Below are positions 1-40,930 of a stretch of 64,000 nt of DNA, one piece after another (the stretch's first letter is position 1; each line of letters starts with the position of its first letter). Location of the stretch: positions 8,544,420-8,608,419 of the forward strand of contig OX030961.1 of the NCBI GenBank assembly GCA_943735955.1. The letters run 5' to 3'. Source of the stretch: Piscicola geometra. Its lineage: Eukaryota > Annelida > Clitellata > Hirudinida > Piscicolidae. The translations under genes and the position numbers were made by a program. Under the pieces are notes generated by a model. That model did not search any database. It was given only the letters and a program-made list of their open reading frames with translations, and was not told the origin of the DNA.

Positions 1-558
1 CAGAGTGAGGGCTTTTAGAACTGAATTCTGATCTGAGAACTCGACAAATGCTCCTCGCAAACTTGCCTTTTCGTCACCTGCCATCCTCATGTACTTGATC
101 TCACCCGCCTGACTGAAAAACTCCATTAGAGCGTCAGAGGCGACTGTAGAGCTGATGTTCGAAGCATACACAGTTCTTCTGATCTCCTCAACCTTTGATA
201 ATTCTGTGTTAGCAGGCAATACGGGATATTGAGGGAGGTTATTATAGACATTGTCTGTTTCAATAGAAAGACCCAAGGCCTTCGACTCGTCAGGAATATC
301 CGCTTCAAAGACAGGAACGATGATCAATGCCTTGTCCACGAGAACGGAGTTAGTGAGGTGCATCGACACTCCGACACTTTCACACTCCTTGAACTTGACA
401 AAGCCCACACGAGTAGCCACTTCGACGGACGGATTTTCCGGATACAACTTTACATCTTCAACATCGCCAATAATGCCGAACAACGATTTCATTTGGTCTT
501 GAGAAACGGTCGGAGATACATTGGTGATTTGAATGATTTTTCCTGTATCAGCTGTCAT
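1..558 (-). CDS. SREK1: SREK1-like splicing regulator, N-terminal part (runs off the left edge)
   Basis: An open frame of 186 codons runs from an ATG at 558 to base 1 with no stop. Residues ~8-85 form a divergent first RRM (IIQITNVSPTVSQDQM, GFVKF, then HLTNSVLVDKALIIVP). Residues ~125-186 start a canonical second RRM (EEIRRTVYASNISS, RMAGDEK, AFVEFSDQNSV). This order and spacing, including the IPDESKALGL segment after RRM1, is that of vertebrate SREK1 (SFRS12/SRrp508), a nuclear regulator of alternative splicing. The RS/EK-rich tail would lie left of the window. The ATG is taken as the start because A-rich non-coding sequence precedes it and RRM1 begins eight residues later. The linker between the RRMs is shorter than in human. 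Family call is strong; orthology is inferred. Confidence 0.9.
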   Translation of the reverse strand, partial: MTADTGKIIQITNVSPTVSQDQMKSLFGIIGDVEDVKLYPENPSVEVATRVGFVKFKECESVGVSMHLTNSVLVDKALIIVPVFEADIPDESKALGLSIETDNVYNNLPQYPVLPANTELSKVEEIRRTVYASNISSTVASDALMEFFSQAGEIKYMRMAGDEKASLRGAFVEFSDQNSVLKALTL

Positions 559-789
559 TTTTTTATTTCTTACAACACTATATTAAAGTCAGAATATAGC
601 CAATCGAACGAGCTAGAATAACCACAACATGTCGGATTGTTCTACTAAACAAAGAGTTATGACTTTCTAATAATAATACATTGAATCAGAAATTTAACTT
701 TTTTATTTTAAATCTCCAAACGAAATTGATAAAATCTTTTATAGATAATTTAATTATTTTGATTCATATAAAAGCCCTTCTACATTAAA

Positions 790-2360
790 TGTCGGACCGG
801 GTACCCGATCCAACCGAATGAAAATTAATTTCGAGACGGGAAAAGTCTGAAATTGGGAATAGGTTTTCGGGACGGGAACGGGAATCAATATTCAAATCGG
901 GAACGGAAATCAACTTTTAAATTGGGAACGGGAAAAACGGGAATAAAAGTTATTGGGAGTGGATTCTTCAACAATTATACTTCAGCAAACTTCTAAGTAA
1001 GAAAATCTCTATTTCATCGATTCTCCGAACTTAAAATAAATATTAAATGCAATAGAAATGTATAACGAAGCCACCATTGCGTTTTCAATGTAAAAATCTC
1101 CAACATTACATTTGAAGTTGTTATGGCGAGTCCAAATATTAAGGAAATTAGAACAAATGGGTGATGATGAAAACTTGTCAGATTAGAATCAAACTGGTCA
1201 GCTATATTATTTTAATTTTATAAATTCATACTTCGAATTTAAATTATTAATTTCCAGTTGAATGCTCAGTTGATCATTTTGACTAAAAAAGATGCTCATT
1301 AATAATAATAATGACGAGCACTATTATAGTGGCATATAACCCGAACGGGCTTCCAGGCCACTTAGGCTGCATATTTTCATTTGCGCCTTTGGGTTACTAG
1401 GGCATTGGTTGCACTTGAACCTAAGTCCTTTCATTATTGGTCCAACCGAGAGTCGTTGCCGACTCAGAAACCCATTCACCCATTCAGCTACCCGTTCACC
1501 CATTGATCTTATTCATATGGCAGCATTTCTGTTGCATCCCCCAGTATAAAAAAATAATATTTAAAAAGTTTTGGGTATAAAAAAAATAAATACCAAGACT
1601 TTCATTAGAGAAAATTTAATTCCATTTTGTACATCCAGACCAAGCTCCAGTGACGTTGGGAAAAAATAAAATGATGGTTTTTTATACCCTATATGTTAGT
1701 TTTTATAACGTAAAAATTATAATACAATTTTTTTACTATCAAATTATACGAATGATTTTATTTGTGCAGTTGTGGAGAATAAGAATGTTGTCAAAAAACA
1801 TATTTCTAACATTATTGAGAAATTAATAATAATGAATGAGGGAAAAACTTCAGAAGAGGATGAATTGTACAAATAATCACAATTACGTTCCACCAAAATT
1901 GAAGATTATAAAGATGTTAAATCTATTGGAGTAAAAAAAATTCCAATACTAAAAGAAGTAGCTAAAATTTTGTTTATTATACCTACAAGTTCTATTCCCT
2001 GTGAACGGAATTTGTCAACATGTGGTCGTTTAACTTCAGATCCAAGATCACCTAATTTGAAAGCTTAAACTTTTGACGGTTTAACCCGTGTTAAAAGCAA
2101 TAAAGACTTTATTGCATTACTCAAAAACAATGACTAACTTCAATACTTTCATTTCTAGAAATATTTTAAATTTAAATCGTGTTTTTTTATTTTGTTAAAA
2201 GAAATATTTTCTGACTTTCAAATATTGAACTTTGGGACCGGTGAAAACGGCAGCAAAAATAAATAAACAAACAAAATTTTTGTTGTTGAAATGGGTCGAG
2301 ACCGGGTCAAAAAGTTTCGGGAACGGGTCGGGACAGGGAATCAAAATTCGAAAGCTTTTA
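790..2360 (+). mobile_element. Relic of an hAT transposon between GGGAACGGG-rich ends
   Basis: At ~1940-2070 the plus strand encodes, in one frame, the C-terminal hAT dimerisation signature (IPTSSIPCERNLSTCGRLTS), ending in a stop soon after. Upstream sequence is broken by stops. Both flanks (about 790-960 and 2225-2350) carry irregular repeats of the type GGGAACGGGAATCAA, found nowhere else in the window, which may be subterminal repeats. I could not fix exact ends or a target duplication. A dead element. Confidence 0.6.
1296..1510 (-). mobile_element. tRNA-derived SINE, family 1
   Basis: Read on the minus strand, the unit begins with a tRNA-like head containing A-box- and B-box-like blocks (the B-box-like block is GGTTCAAGTGC). 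It continues through a body with a CCCGTTCGGGTT stem and CGCCACTATA, and ends in a short (ATT)n tail. The same sequence recurs at 57477-57672 and, more diverged, at 29905-30076. A head fragment lies at 25037-25107. Confidence 0.75.
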
Positions 2361-2860
2361 GTTGATTAACTCAGCCAACCTCTGACATTCTTGATTTTTT
2401 GAACAAACAAGTCACGGGCTTGCTCAAGCCCCAATACTTTAAGTGCAGACTTTCTGCTAGCAATGTTTGTTCCATCAAGGACAGCAGCTGCTTGAGGAGT
2501 CACGAGGCATTCTCACATCTCGAGCTTTCGTTTTCCATCAGTTTTCATTTGTTATTTTATCCCGGTTCCGATATTTTTCTCGGCCCCGTTTCGTTCCAGG
2601 TGGTCATCAGAAATGTAGTAACTTTGACGGTTGTTTTTGTGACGTTATGCTGAATCATTTTTTTCCAAACTTTATTTAAAAAGAAAAAAAGTTAATACAG
2701 CTTCAACAGTATGTATGCCAATAGCAAAGAGCTGGTTTCATGATAAGTATGAGTTACTCTGAACTTTGAATTAGTTCGGTTCCAACCTTGTCGAAAACCT
2801 TGACTATTTGGTCAAAAAAATAAAATTTCTGTTAAAAGGAATTGCAGTTGTTCATCCCAA
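2361..2860. other. Unassigned intergenic DNA
   Basis: No domain, conserved frame or obvious repeat was recognised. Short ORFs at 2399-2679 have no coding character that I can identify. Confidence 0.5.
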
Positions 2861-2925
2861 CTGCGAGAGTTTTCTTGAATTTGAGGAAAGAGCGCTATAG
2901 AAATTGATTTGATTGATTGATCCCT
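2861..2925 (+). mobile_element. L2-type 3' end relic
   Basis: GAGGAAAGAGCGCTATAGAA followed by ATTGATTTGATTGATTGAT is the same 3' end as that of the L2 LINEs at 44.7 and 47.4 kb. It is either a very short 5'-truncated LINE copy or a SINE using an L2 tail. Confidence 0.6.
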
Positions 2926-3221
2926 TATTTTTTATAATTGTTAAAATTTTATTTTATAAATTTTTGACATTTATTTATTTATTTTATAATTTTGTTTCAT
3001 AGTTTTTCATTTATTTTATTAATTATTTAGTTTTTCATTTAATCAAAAAATTTTAATATTCAAACTATTTATTTTATCATATTATATTTTATTTTACATT
3101 TTTTTATATTTAAAAAAATTATTTTATCATATAATTTTTTATTATAAAATGTATTTTGTATTTTATACTTTATTTCATGAAAAAAATATCTGTAAAAAAA
3201 TAATGTCCGTTTATAACTATT

Positions 3222-3345
3222 TTGAGTGGTAAATCGGTTGAGGGGTGAATCGACTGCATCCCGATAGTTCACGGTTGACCATTAGGAATTCGAACAAGCA
3301 ACCTTTGGGTCTCTAGTCTTCCATCTAAGCCATCCCCGCCCCCCT
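3222..3345 (-). mobile_element. tRNA-derived SINE, family 2
   Basis: The minus strand shows an A-box-like GATGGCTTAGATGG and a B-box-like TTGTTCGAATTCC, then AACCGTGAACTATC. The same order occurs on the plus strand at 17336-17520. Confidence 0.65.
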
Positions 3346-3474
3346 AGTTACACATTGTGTTTCCCGTAAATCTAACAGAATAAAATTAGTGTTACCAATA
3401 AATTCCAAAGTTTTCAGTTTCTATTTTTCCAAAGCAGTCTACATTTTACTTCTTAATTTGAAACTTATCCAATT

Positions 3475-3518
3475 CTATTCAAGCGAATATTCGATAAATT
3501 TCTTCAAAACTTCCATTT
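3475..3518 (-). CDS. SKIC3: Possible last exon of SKIC3
   Basis: Exon 41 of SKIC3 ends at a strong donor (GTTAA|GTGAGT) in phase 2. The next CAG acceptor with an open continuation is at 3519. It adds about a dozen residues (NGSFEEIYRIFA) to a TGA. No homology supports it. In other animals SKI3 continues roughly 100 residues further, and that part is not found in the window. Confidence 0.25.
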
Positions 3519-3634
3519 CTGGTTTCGTTCTGTGTAATTATTTAGATTTTTTGAATGTTTAAAAAATCAAATCACTCAGTTTATGAAATAAAATAAATAT
3601 TAATATCAAGAGGTATAAAAAAATGTAAACTCAC

Positions 3635-33004
<29,370 letters not shown>

Positions 33005-33356
33005 CTTTATAAATATAATATAAAAACTTATTGCGTTGGTTAAAATGAAAATATTTTCCAATAGCTCTTCTGTCACTTCCAATCAGATTTTAAAATACGT
33101 AGACTTTATTAACTTGCATCCAAAAGTTTTACTCAAGTCTATTTACCTTGGTAGCATCCTCTTATATTATCGTTTTAAAAATATTATCAAATTTCAGATA
33201 AGGATTATTTGATCTAACTTAAATAAAAAATTTATTGATTACTAAATGAAATTTTTGAATAAAAATATATTAGTATTCTAAGCAAAACTAAAATATTAAG
33301 AAGTCTATGATTACGAAGTACTCGGTTTGGAGCATAGATATAGTCATAAATGGAAA

Positions 33357-33480
33357 ACTAATAATATTTAACTATTCCAGAATTTAAAAATATAAAAGTA
33401 TCAAAATATCTTTTAAGAAATTTTGAAATATAGACTGAAATGGTTTTCGTGTTTATATACACAACCATGGGCTCTTGAAC
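33357..33480 (-). promoter_or_regulatory. Copy of the lipase A promoter, with TATA box, upstream of SKIC3
   Basis: This 124-bp block matches 35847-35970 with about six substitutions and no gap. On the minus strand it keeps the TATATAAA at 33452-33459. It lies ~350 bp upstream of the SKIC3 start codon in the right orientation. It may drive SKIC3, or be all that remains of a fourth lipase gene. Confidence 0.7.
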
Positions 33481-33500
33481 CCTAACCCTAACCCTAACCC
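33478..33500. repeat. Interstitial telomere-type repeat (CCCTAA)n
   Basis: Three to four units of CCCTAA. It begins exactly where the promoter copy at 33357-33480 stops matching its source. Confidence 0.9.
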
Positions 33501-33841
33501 AGCTTTAAAAATTATTTGGCTAAATTAATTGGTCAACGAATGGATAAATGACTCACGTCCTATAGACCATGGGTTTTAATCCTATAAAACCGAAGGAACT
33601 AAAATTTCTTGTAGAGAAGATGAACAACTTAAAACATGAAATCAAAAATGAAAAAATTAAATTTTCATTTTCTCCGCACGACTTGCTGTTTTTGGGACAC
33701 GTTTAAAAATCTCATAAAATATAATCACATGTAGTTTTATAATCAAATGAGGCAATTGGGCAAAGATTTTAATATAAAATCTATGAAGTCTTTCAAATTA
33801 AGATGTCCTTGGTTTGATTAGGACTTGGGTCCCTCTTTTCT
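33501..33841. other. Unassigned DNA and 3' flank of lipase A
   Basis: AT-rich, no feature recognised. It should include the lipase A 3' UTR. Confidence 0.5.
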
Positions 33842-35827
33842 TTAGATACATTTTGGCGTTCCAATGTAGAAAATGCCTTGGTGTTTGGGACTCGCCAAGT
33901 AACCCATGTTCTGTGGAGAGTCTTTGCATGATTCCTGCAGCAAGTTGAATGCGTTTAGGTGATTTATAAAATTAAATGTAATATATAAAATTTATAGAGC
34001 AATAAAATTTGAAAATGGTTTCAAAATTAATTGAGCTAGTTAGAATTTAAAAAAATAACGATTTCATTTTTATTAACTTAAATTATTTACCCATTCGTCG
34101 AGCGTTTCACATTTCTTAGCTTCAAAGCATTGGTTGTTGATGCTTTTCATGAAGTACTCCCATGACATGTCATGACTGCACACAATGTTCAAAACTGGCG
34201 AATGAACAAGAACATTCAGTTTCGTATTTAAATTATCTACCCTAAAAATCATGGAATAAACAATTAGAATTTTTGTCAACGTATATAGTATATATATTAA
34301 AACGAAGGTTTCTCACATGAACAGTCTGGTTGTTTTCTCCCTCCATTGACGTAGAAGTCAGCATGGCCGAGGGGTTCGAAGGTGCCTAGGAACTGCTCAG
34401 CGTGCACCACGTCCACGAAATCTGCTGCTTCCTTTATGAATTCTAGAAAAAAATTGTTTTATTTTTCTATTCAATGAAGATTTTTTTTTTCGAAAAACTT
34501 ACGAAACTGTGGAAGCTTGGTTTCGCTGAAGTATGGACCAGCTGGATCCAGACCTGCGTGCATTTTTATATCGGGTTTTTTAAATTAATAAATTTTTAAA
34601 AGAATAAAAAATATTTAGAAACAAATTGTAAAAGCATTTTTTTACAATTTTTCAATAAATTTAATTAGTGTTGTTTTTTCCATTAGCGTTGTTTCACTAT
34701 TAATTCTACTCCTGATTGATCAAAAACACGGCTAAGAAATTGGTTTTCAGAAAGAGCCGCTAGGCACCTGTGAGGCGATCCAGGTGAGTTCTCCTTCCCA
34801 TCTGCTGGCACACATGCGCCCCAATACTGTAGCCAATGCACCACGAATAGATTCTTTCTGCCCTTGACTCTTGTATCTTCTCAAGAACCTGTAAAAATTC
34901 AGTTTTTTTCAATTTTATTTTTTTATTTGGTCCCAATAGTCATTTTTATTTCTTACTAAAACTGTTGCTTTATAAATTAAATGATTAAATTAATTTTATG
35001 AATAGTTAATCTCACCTTAGCGAGGTGTCCTCCAGCGGTACGAGTGTTAGACACAGTCGTGAAGTATGCCGGGGTGAGGGTCATGCTTCCCCAGTTCACA
35101 ACGATGAGAGCTGCATCTTCCTGAGAAGCGAGGTTAGAGGCTTTGTGACTCGTGGTGGAGAAGATGAACAAGAGTATTGTTTATAGTTTCAAACTATAAG
35201 CTGAGCTTTAGAGAAAGCAAGCACTGAAAACAAGTTATTTTTGTAGAAATACCTTCTTCAGAAATTGGTCTTTTAATTTGTAAGCCCATGCACGTATATT
35301 GTCAAAAAGCCAGCCATGCGCGATGAAAATGACTTTTGTTTTGTTTCGAATTTCCTCCTGCCAATAAGTTTCACATCTTTCACAAACAATCGAATACTGT
35401 TCAATCACTCACGAAAGGTTTTTTAATCTATGAAAATGTGCACTCGACACAGAAAGGTATTCAAGAGGAACACACCACAGGGAGGTCCTCCAGAGTGATT
35501 TCTAGCCCCTTCTCTTCATTGGACCTCGTGTAAAGCTCGTATTTCAGTTCGTAGCCATCTTTCGGACAGTCAGGAAGTGGGATTATAGGAAAAGTGATTA
35601 TCGAAGGAAAGCACTCGTCGATCGAAGGACAGCAGTTTTCCGGCAGGAATCTATTGAAGTGTGTCAGTGGAACCGCGAATAATTTTGAGTATTTATTCAC
35701 ACTAGTTTACACGCTTAGAAGAACGAATACACTTTAATTTTATAAAGAAAACGAACCTTTCTAAGGGGGCTAAAAACGATCGAACGCTGACGCTGCAAAG
35801 CAAAAAAAGAAGACAAAACACTTGCAT
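33842..35827 (-). CDS. Pancreatic-lipase-family enzyme A (secreted, short lid)
   Basis: Nine exons: 35827-35757, 35650-35476, 35357-35253, 35120-35016, 34888-34768, 34553-34503, 34442-34317, 34194-34091, 33934-33842. Phases agree throughout and give 316 residues ending TPKCI-stop. A hydrophobic signal peptide (MQVFCLLFLLCSVSV) comes first, then the family's N-terminal Cys pair (ENCCPSIDECF). The oxyanion-hole motif is HGWLF, the nucleophile elbow is GYSIGAH (Ser), the acid is in [11 protein letters not shown] (Asp), and the catalytic His is in CSHDMS. The C-terminal PLAT domain of vertebrate pancreatic lipase is absent. The lid between the Cys of QPDC and the Cys of CSH is six residues (about 23 in human PNLIP). 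A lid this short is known from phospholipase A1-type members, so lipase versus phospholipase is undecided. Confidence 0.93.
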
Positions 35828-35846
35828 TTTGCTACTTCTTTGGGAT

Positions 35847-35970
35847 ACTGATAATATTTAAATATTCCAGAATTTACAAATATAAAAGTATCAAAATATC
35901 TTTTAAGAATTTTTGAAATATAGACTGAAATGGATTTCGTGTTTATATACACAAACATGGGCTCTTGAAC
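35847..35970 (-). promoter_or_regulatory. Lipase A promoter with TATA box
   Basis: TATATAAA on the minus strand at 35942-35949, about 115 bp before the start codon. The whole 124-bp block is duplicated at 33357-33480. Confidence 0.65.
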
Positions 35971-36381
35971 CGTTCTTCAGCTTGGAATTAGAAACAAACT
36001 GATTCCATGACGTTCAAGATGCTCTCAAATACTCAACCTTAGAACTCATTCTTCAAATTTTTTTCGAAAAGCCATTGAATTCATTACCTCGATATTATTA
36101 TTGAATATTATATTTCCAAAATTAGTGACAAATTCTTTTTTCGAAAATGAACTTTGGTTTCACAGGTGCTCCAAGTGTTGTTTGAATATCACTTTAAAGC
36201 AATCACATTATTTCACTCGGCGTATAAAGTGTTTATATTAAAATTCCAAAAAAGTTCTTTTACTAAAGCCTTTCTCTATTTTCCATTCGATATATATAAA
36301 AATCAGTTTATATGGCACAACAGTTTCAATTTCAAGTCGACAAAGTATTTAGAATAAAGAAGAATGTATCAGGAGTGATTG
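35971..36381. other. Spacer between lipases A and B
   Basis: AT-rich, no gene recognised. It holds the 3' flank of lipase B. Confidence 0.5.
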
Positions 36382-39300
36382 CTAATAGTTTTTAATGCAG
36401 TCAGGCGTTTCAAGGTAGAAGATTCCATGCTGGTCAGGATTGGCCGAGTAACCCATGTTCTGGGAAGATCTTTTGCATTCGGACTGAAATAGTTAAAAGA
36501 CGTTCAAAAGATTTCAAGATACAACATTGTTGTATTCAGTGGCGCAACCAGGGGGGGGCTGGGGGGGGCTCAAGCCCCCCCCAGACCTTTTCAAAGGGTC
36601 TCGCAATTTTTCGAAAAACGATGAGTTTTTTTGGTGGTGGGGGGGGGGGGGTAATGAATTTTTCAATATGCCATAGAACAATGATATTTTCTCAGGATGG
36701 CCATCGGGTCTTTATCTCATAAAACATTTCATATATCAACACAGAACATAGAGATCCCACCAAAATAACACTAACATGTCACAAATTCTGAGAAGAAATA
36801 GAGCACCACTAGACCTTAACTACACTTTTAAATCTTTACACTTTTTATATGTAAATTTTTTAAGCCATGACACAGTATATAAAGAACAAATCAGATAGAC
36901 AAAATAACTCTCGAGCTTTCAGAATTATCCAACCTTCATGGAAAGGATGCAGAAACTGTGTAAAGACAGCTCAAAATCACATCAACACATCAAGTTTACA
37001 TGCGTATCAGTCTGATCTCATTGCATGTATCGAACTGCAAGAATTCTTTTGAGCAACAAGCCTTCAGCCCGAGTTGCATTATATGCTCGATGTTGTTCTG
37101 AGTCTGCCAGTTACTTCATCAGATGCAGAAAGAGCATTTTCTAAACTTCGGCTTATTAAAATTCATCTTAAGACGACTGTATCTGCATGTCGTTTGCAAA
37201 GCTTGTTTGAGAATATCTGCTACCAAATCCGCTACTGCACTTCTTCCAGTAAATGAAATAGTGAAAAGATTTTCACAAACTGATCGAAAAATTATTTTGT
37301 AACTGAGAACACATCAAAGTTTAGTTGAAACTAAATATTAGAAAAAAAATTATAAACTGTTTAGGATCTCATATTAAACTTATTTTTTTACTTTTTACCT
37401 TAGTTTAAAAAATGATGACGTAACTTTAAGAATACTATGCAACTTGGTTTGTAGTTTTTCTTTTGTATCATTAATAAACTATCTAAATTCTTTATCAATT
37501 ATAATTGGTAGTTTTTATTTAGCCTATTGACCGCCGCTACCCGAGAAAAAAAGTTAAAATGAATTTTAAATTTAGACTTGCATTATATGGTTATAAGAAT
37601 AACTCAAGCAAAATTGAAAACAATTATTTCATAAGTTTTAATGGGGCAAAATGTTGCGAAAACGCAACGTGAGCGGGAAGTGTGACATACTTATGTACAG
37701 TAAGAAATCATAAATAAATTTATTCAAACCACATTTATTAAACAGAAATAAATTTCAATTGCGAATAGTTCAATAAAATTCAGACTTCTAATTATTTTAT
37801 TTGTTATAATACTAATAATAATTATTTTAATTACAACAAAGCAAATTATTCAACGTGAATTACAACAGCACTCATAAACTGTCGTGCTGTTTCAAAGACG
37901 ACACTGTGGTCGAATGTTATATTTATTTTAATTTTATATTCAACCTATGAGAGGTTAAAAAACTATTCTTTTCAATAAAAGCTTCAAGTGTGAAGCATTT
38001 GCGGTTTGAAGTTTTTTATCGAAATATAAAAATCAACATTCATCTACAAAATTCAACTTTTAATTTTAATTTTATAAATTTCATAATACATTAACATTAA
38101 AATAATAATTTTATCATTATTATAATGACTAGACTTATTAAAAATCATATGAAATCATATTATGTCAAAGTTGCGAAAACGCATCATTGATTTTTAAAAG
38201 CATTGAAAACGTTTTGCAAGTTATTTTGAATTTTAAAAAAATTATTTCAAGTATTAACTATCTTTTCACACCGAAATTAAGACAAAATTTGTATAAATAT
38301 ACTAAAAATCGAACGAAAAAATTGAACAATTATCTAAGAAAGCAAAGAAAGATTGTTTTGAGAAATTTTAAATGTGAACAGGCTATAAAAGACTATAAAT
38401 AATAAAATTAAAAAGTTGAAATTTAACTTATAAAATTAAAATTTAAAATTTATTGTACAAAATATGTGGAAAAAACTCGGTATAAAAACAGCAAAAAAAT
38501 ATATAATTGATGTTGCAAAACGCAACAGCTGCGGTAAATGGATTAAACAATTATTGTTTTTTTACTAAAGTTGAGCCCCCCCCCCCAGCATTTTTTGCTG
38601 GTTGCGCCCCTGGTTGTATTAATAAATAAATAAAGTTTAGATTTTTGAAATTGTTAGCACAAGGTAGAAAACTAGAAAGTACTTTAAAGAAATTAATCAT
38701 TTTATTTTTTAAGTGAAATAAAATATTGACCCATTTTCCGAGACTTTTGCATTTCTTCGCTTCGAAACACTGATGGTTGATGCTATCCGTGAAGAGTTTC
38801 CAGGCGTATCGATGGCTGCATACAATGTTCAGAACTGAAGAATTTCAAATAGAATAGTTTACAAAATTATATTTAGTAATGATTAAATCTGCTGTGGCTG
38901 AATATCATAAAGGTTCTAAAATCTTTTAAAGTGAATATTTTGAAAATTAACTCCTCACATGAACAGTCTGGTTGTTTTCTTCCTCCATTGACGTAGAAGT
39001 CAGCATGGCCGAGGGGCTCAAAGGTGCCTAGGAACTGCTCGGTGTGCACCACGTCCACGAAATCTGCTGCATCTTTCGTGAACTCTGACCAAGTTAGTCG
39101 AGATTTAAACCATCATTTTTGTTCATATTAGAAGTTTTATATCAAGTTTTTATTCAATAAAAATCTTACTAAATTCTCGATCTGTGGCTGATCTGAAGTA
39201 TGGTCCAGCCGTATCAAGACCTGTTTGGCGATTTAAAACTAAGTAATTAAAACTCAATTAATTTAAAATATTTAAACCTCTTTTCGATACTTTTTAAAAC

Positions 39301-40498
39301 TTCCAAACCGCTATAAATTGAAATAATGATTTAATTTAGTGTAGGGGGTTTGACCACCGTCATTCTTTTGATCTCTGAGCGCTCGTTCATCATCACTCTC
39401 CCGGTCTTCCTCTACTTGTTCACCACAAAACCATGCCTAAAATAAGTCAACAAAATATAGAAGACAGGCACTTGTGAGACGGTCGAGATGGCTTCTCTTT
39501 CCGACTTGCTGGCAAACATGCGCGCCAATGCTGTAGCCAATGCACCACAAGTACGAGTGTGAAGCCTTCATCTTCTCAATCACCTGTGTTAACCATTGCC
39601 GAGTTTTAGAACGTCAAAAGTACAAGTATCAAAATTCGATTACCTATTTCAATGACCATAATTAGATAAACTTATTGAAATGTAAGATAGAAAGATTTAT
39701 TATTTCAGTTTCGAATTCACTTTAGCGATGTGCGCTCCAGCTGTACGAGTGTCGGAAACACTGCTGTAGTAGGACAGTGTCTTCGTCATGCTCTCCCAGT
39801 TCACTGTGATGATGTTCGAATCTTCCTGAAGAGAGAAAGAGGACAAAAAAGGGCGTAGTGATGATTTCATAAATAAATCAAAATTATTTTTTTAACCTTT
39901 TTCAAAAGTTCTTTTTTCATTTTGCTGACCCACCCAAACTCATTGGCATAGAGCCAGCCATGGACGATCAGGACCACTTTTAATTTGCTTTGAAGCAAAC
40001 TCTGCATTTATTCAACAGACCTCTTTTGTAAGAAATCGAATATTTTTCTCTTTTTTTTCACATTTTTATTTATCAATAAGAATCATGGTCTTACTAACAC
40101 CACCCAAGACACACGCACACACATCTCGAGAATGACAACACGTACCACAGGAACGTCGTCCAGGGTGAATTCCAAACCTTCAGCTTCACTTGCTCTCGTC
40201 CAAAGGGTGTACTTGGGCGTGTATCTGCCCTCGGGACAGTGAGGAAGTGTGATTGTGAAAGGGAAACTCTTCGAAGTAAAACACTCGTCAATCGAAGGAC
40301 AGCATCTGTTTGATGGGTGTTCTTTGTCGATTGGTTTAAAGTGAGTTTAAGTTCGAAAGATATAGATTTAATAATCTCCTTGCTTCAAACTATTAAGAAG
40401 ATCATTTAATAGAAAAGATTTGTGAACCTTTCCAAGGGATTGAGAAAGGAGTTAACTTTGACATTGCAAAGCAAAACAATGATACTTAACGCAAACAT
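36382..40498 (-). CDS. Pancreatic-lipase-family enzyme B (secreted, short lid)
   Basis: Nine exons: 40498-40428, 40305-40146, 40001-39897, 39825-39721, 39583-39472, 39220-39170, 39084-38959, 38834-38731, 36483-36382. This gives 311 residues with intact frame. Signal peptide MFALSIIVLLCNVKV, then RCCPSIDECF, HGWLY, GYSIGAH (Ser), CSHRYA (His), ending TPDCIKNY. The acid motif reads SLDTAG instead of the GLDPAG of genes A and C. The Asp is kept but both flanking residues changed. Lid of six residues as in A. The last intron is 2.2 kb because a complete hAT element (36537-38612) sits in it; the other introns are 70-350 bp. Introns interrupt the same codons as in A and C, which shows tandem duplication. 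Confidence 0.93.
36537..38612 (+). mobile_element. Complete-ended hAT transposon, decayed inside
   Basis: Terminal inverted repeats CAGTGGCGCAACCAG (left) and CAGGGGCGCAACCAG (right, reverse complement) are flanked by a perfect 8-bp target duplication, GTTGTATT, at 36529-36536 and 38613-38620. Inside, 37074-37256 encodes the hAT C-terminal dimerisation motif (SLPVTSSDAERAFSKLRLI). Most of the transposase is missing. The second half (37530-38545) has GTTGCG-AAAA-CGCAAC hairpins and may be a further insertion. Confidence 0.9.
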
Positions 40499-40930
40499 TT
40501 TGTCAATTATTCATTCAATTATTTATTCAAATTGATATTTAATTACGATACGTTTACAAATCTTTCAACCGTTTATATTAGAACAACTTGAAGTAGCTCT
40601 TCTAAATCTATTAGTGCTTTGCAGTTCAGTGTGCCTCTGGACGTCTTAAATTAGAAGAAAGTCAATTAAAACACGCTTGTGGAACTTTTTTAATTTCAAG
40701 AAGTTTATTTTTAATGAATATGCAGTACAGTTAGAAAAGGTAAAGCACCAATCCATTCTATTTCAGCCGCAAGAGTATTTATTTTACTTTAAAATGGCTC
40801 AATATTCAGCCAGAGAAACGTAATCATTATTTAAAATATGCCAATAGTTCGAATTTATGTTTTTAAAAATTAATAATAGATTTTTGAAAAAATAGTATTT
40901 CATTATATTTTGACGGTAAGTCTTTTGTAT
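40499..40930. other. Lipase B promoter region and lipase C 3' flank
   Basis: A minus-strand AATATAAACGG lies about 80 bp upstream of the lipase B start codon and could serve as TATA box. No gene seen. Confidence 0.4.

Noticed and set aside
229..621. Plus-strand ORFs opposite the left-edge gene
   Set aside because: Antisense shadows of the SREK1 frame.
33478..33500. Chromosome end
   Set aside because: Only three to four telomere units, with genes on both sides; an interstitial tract.
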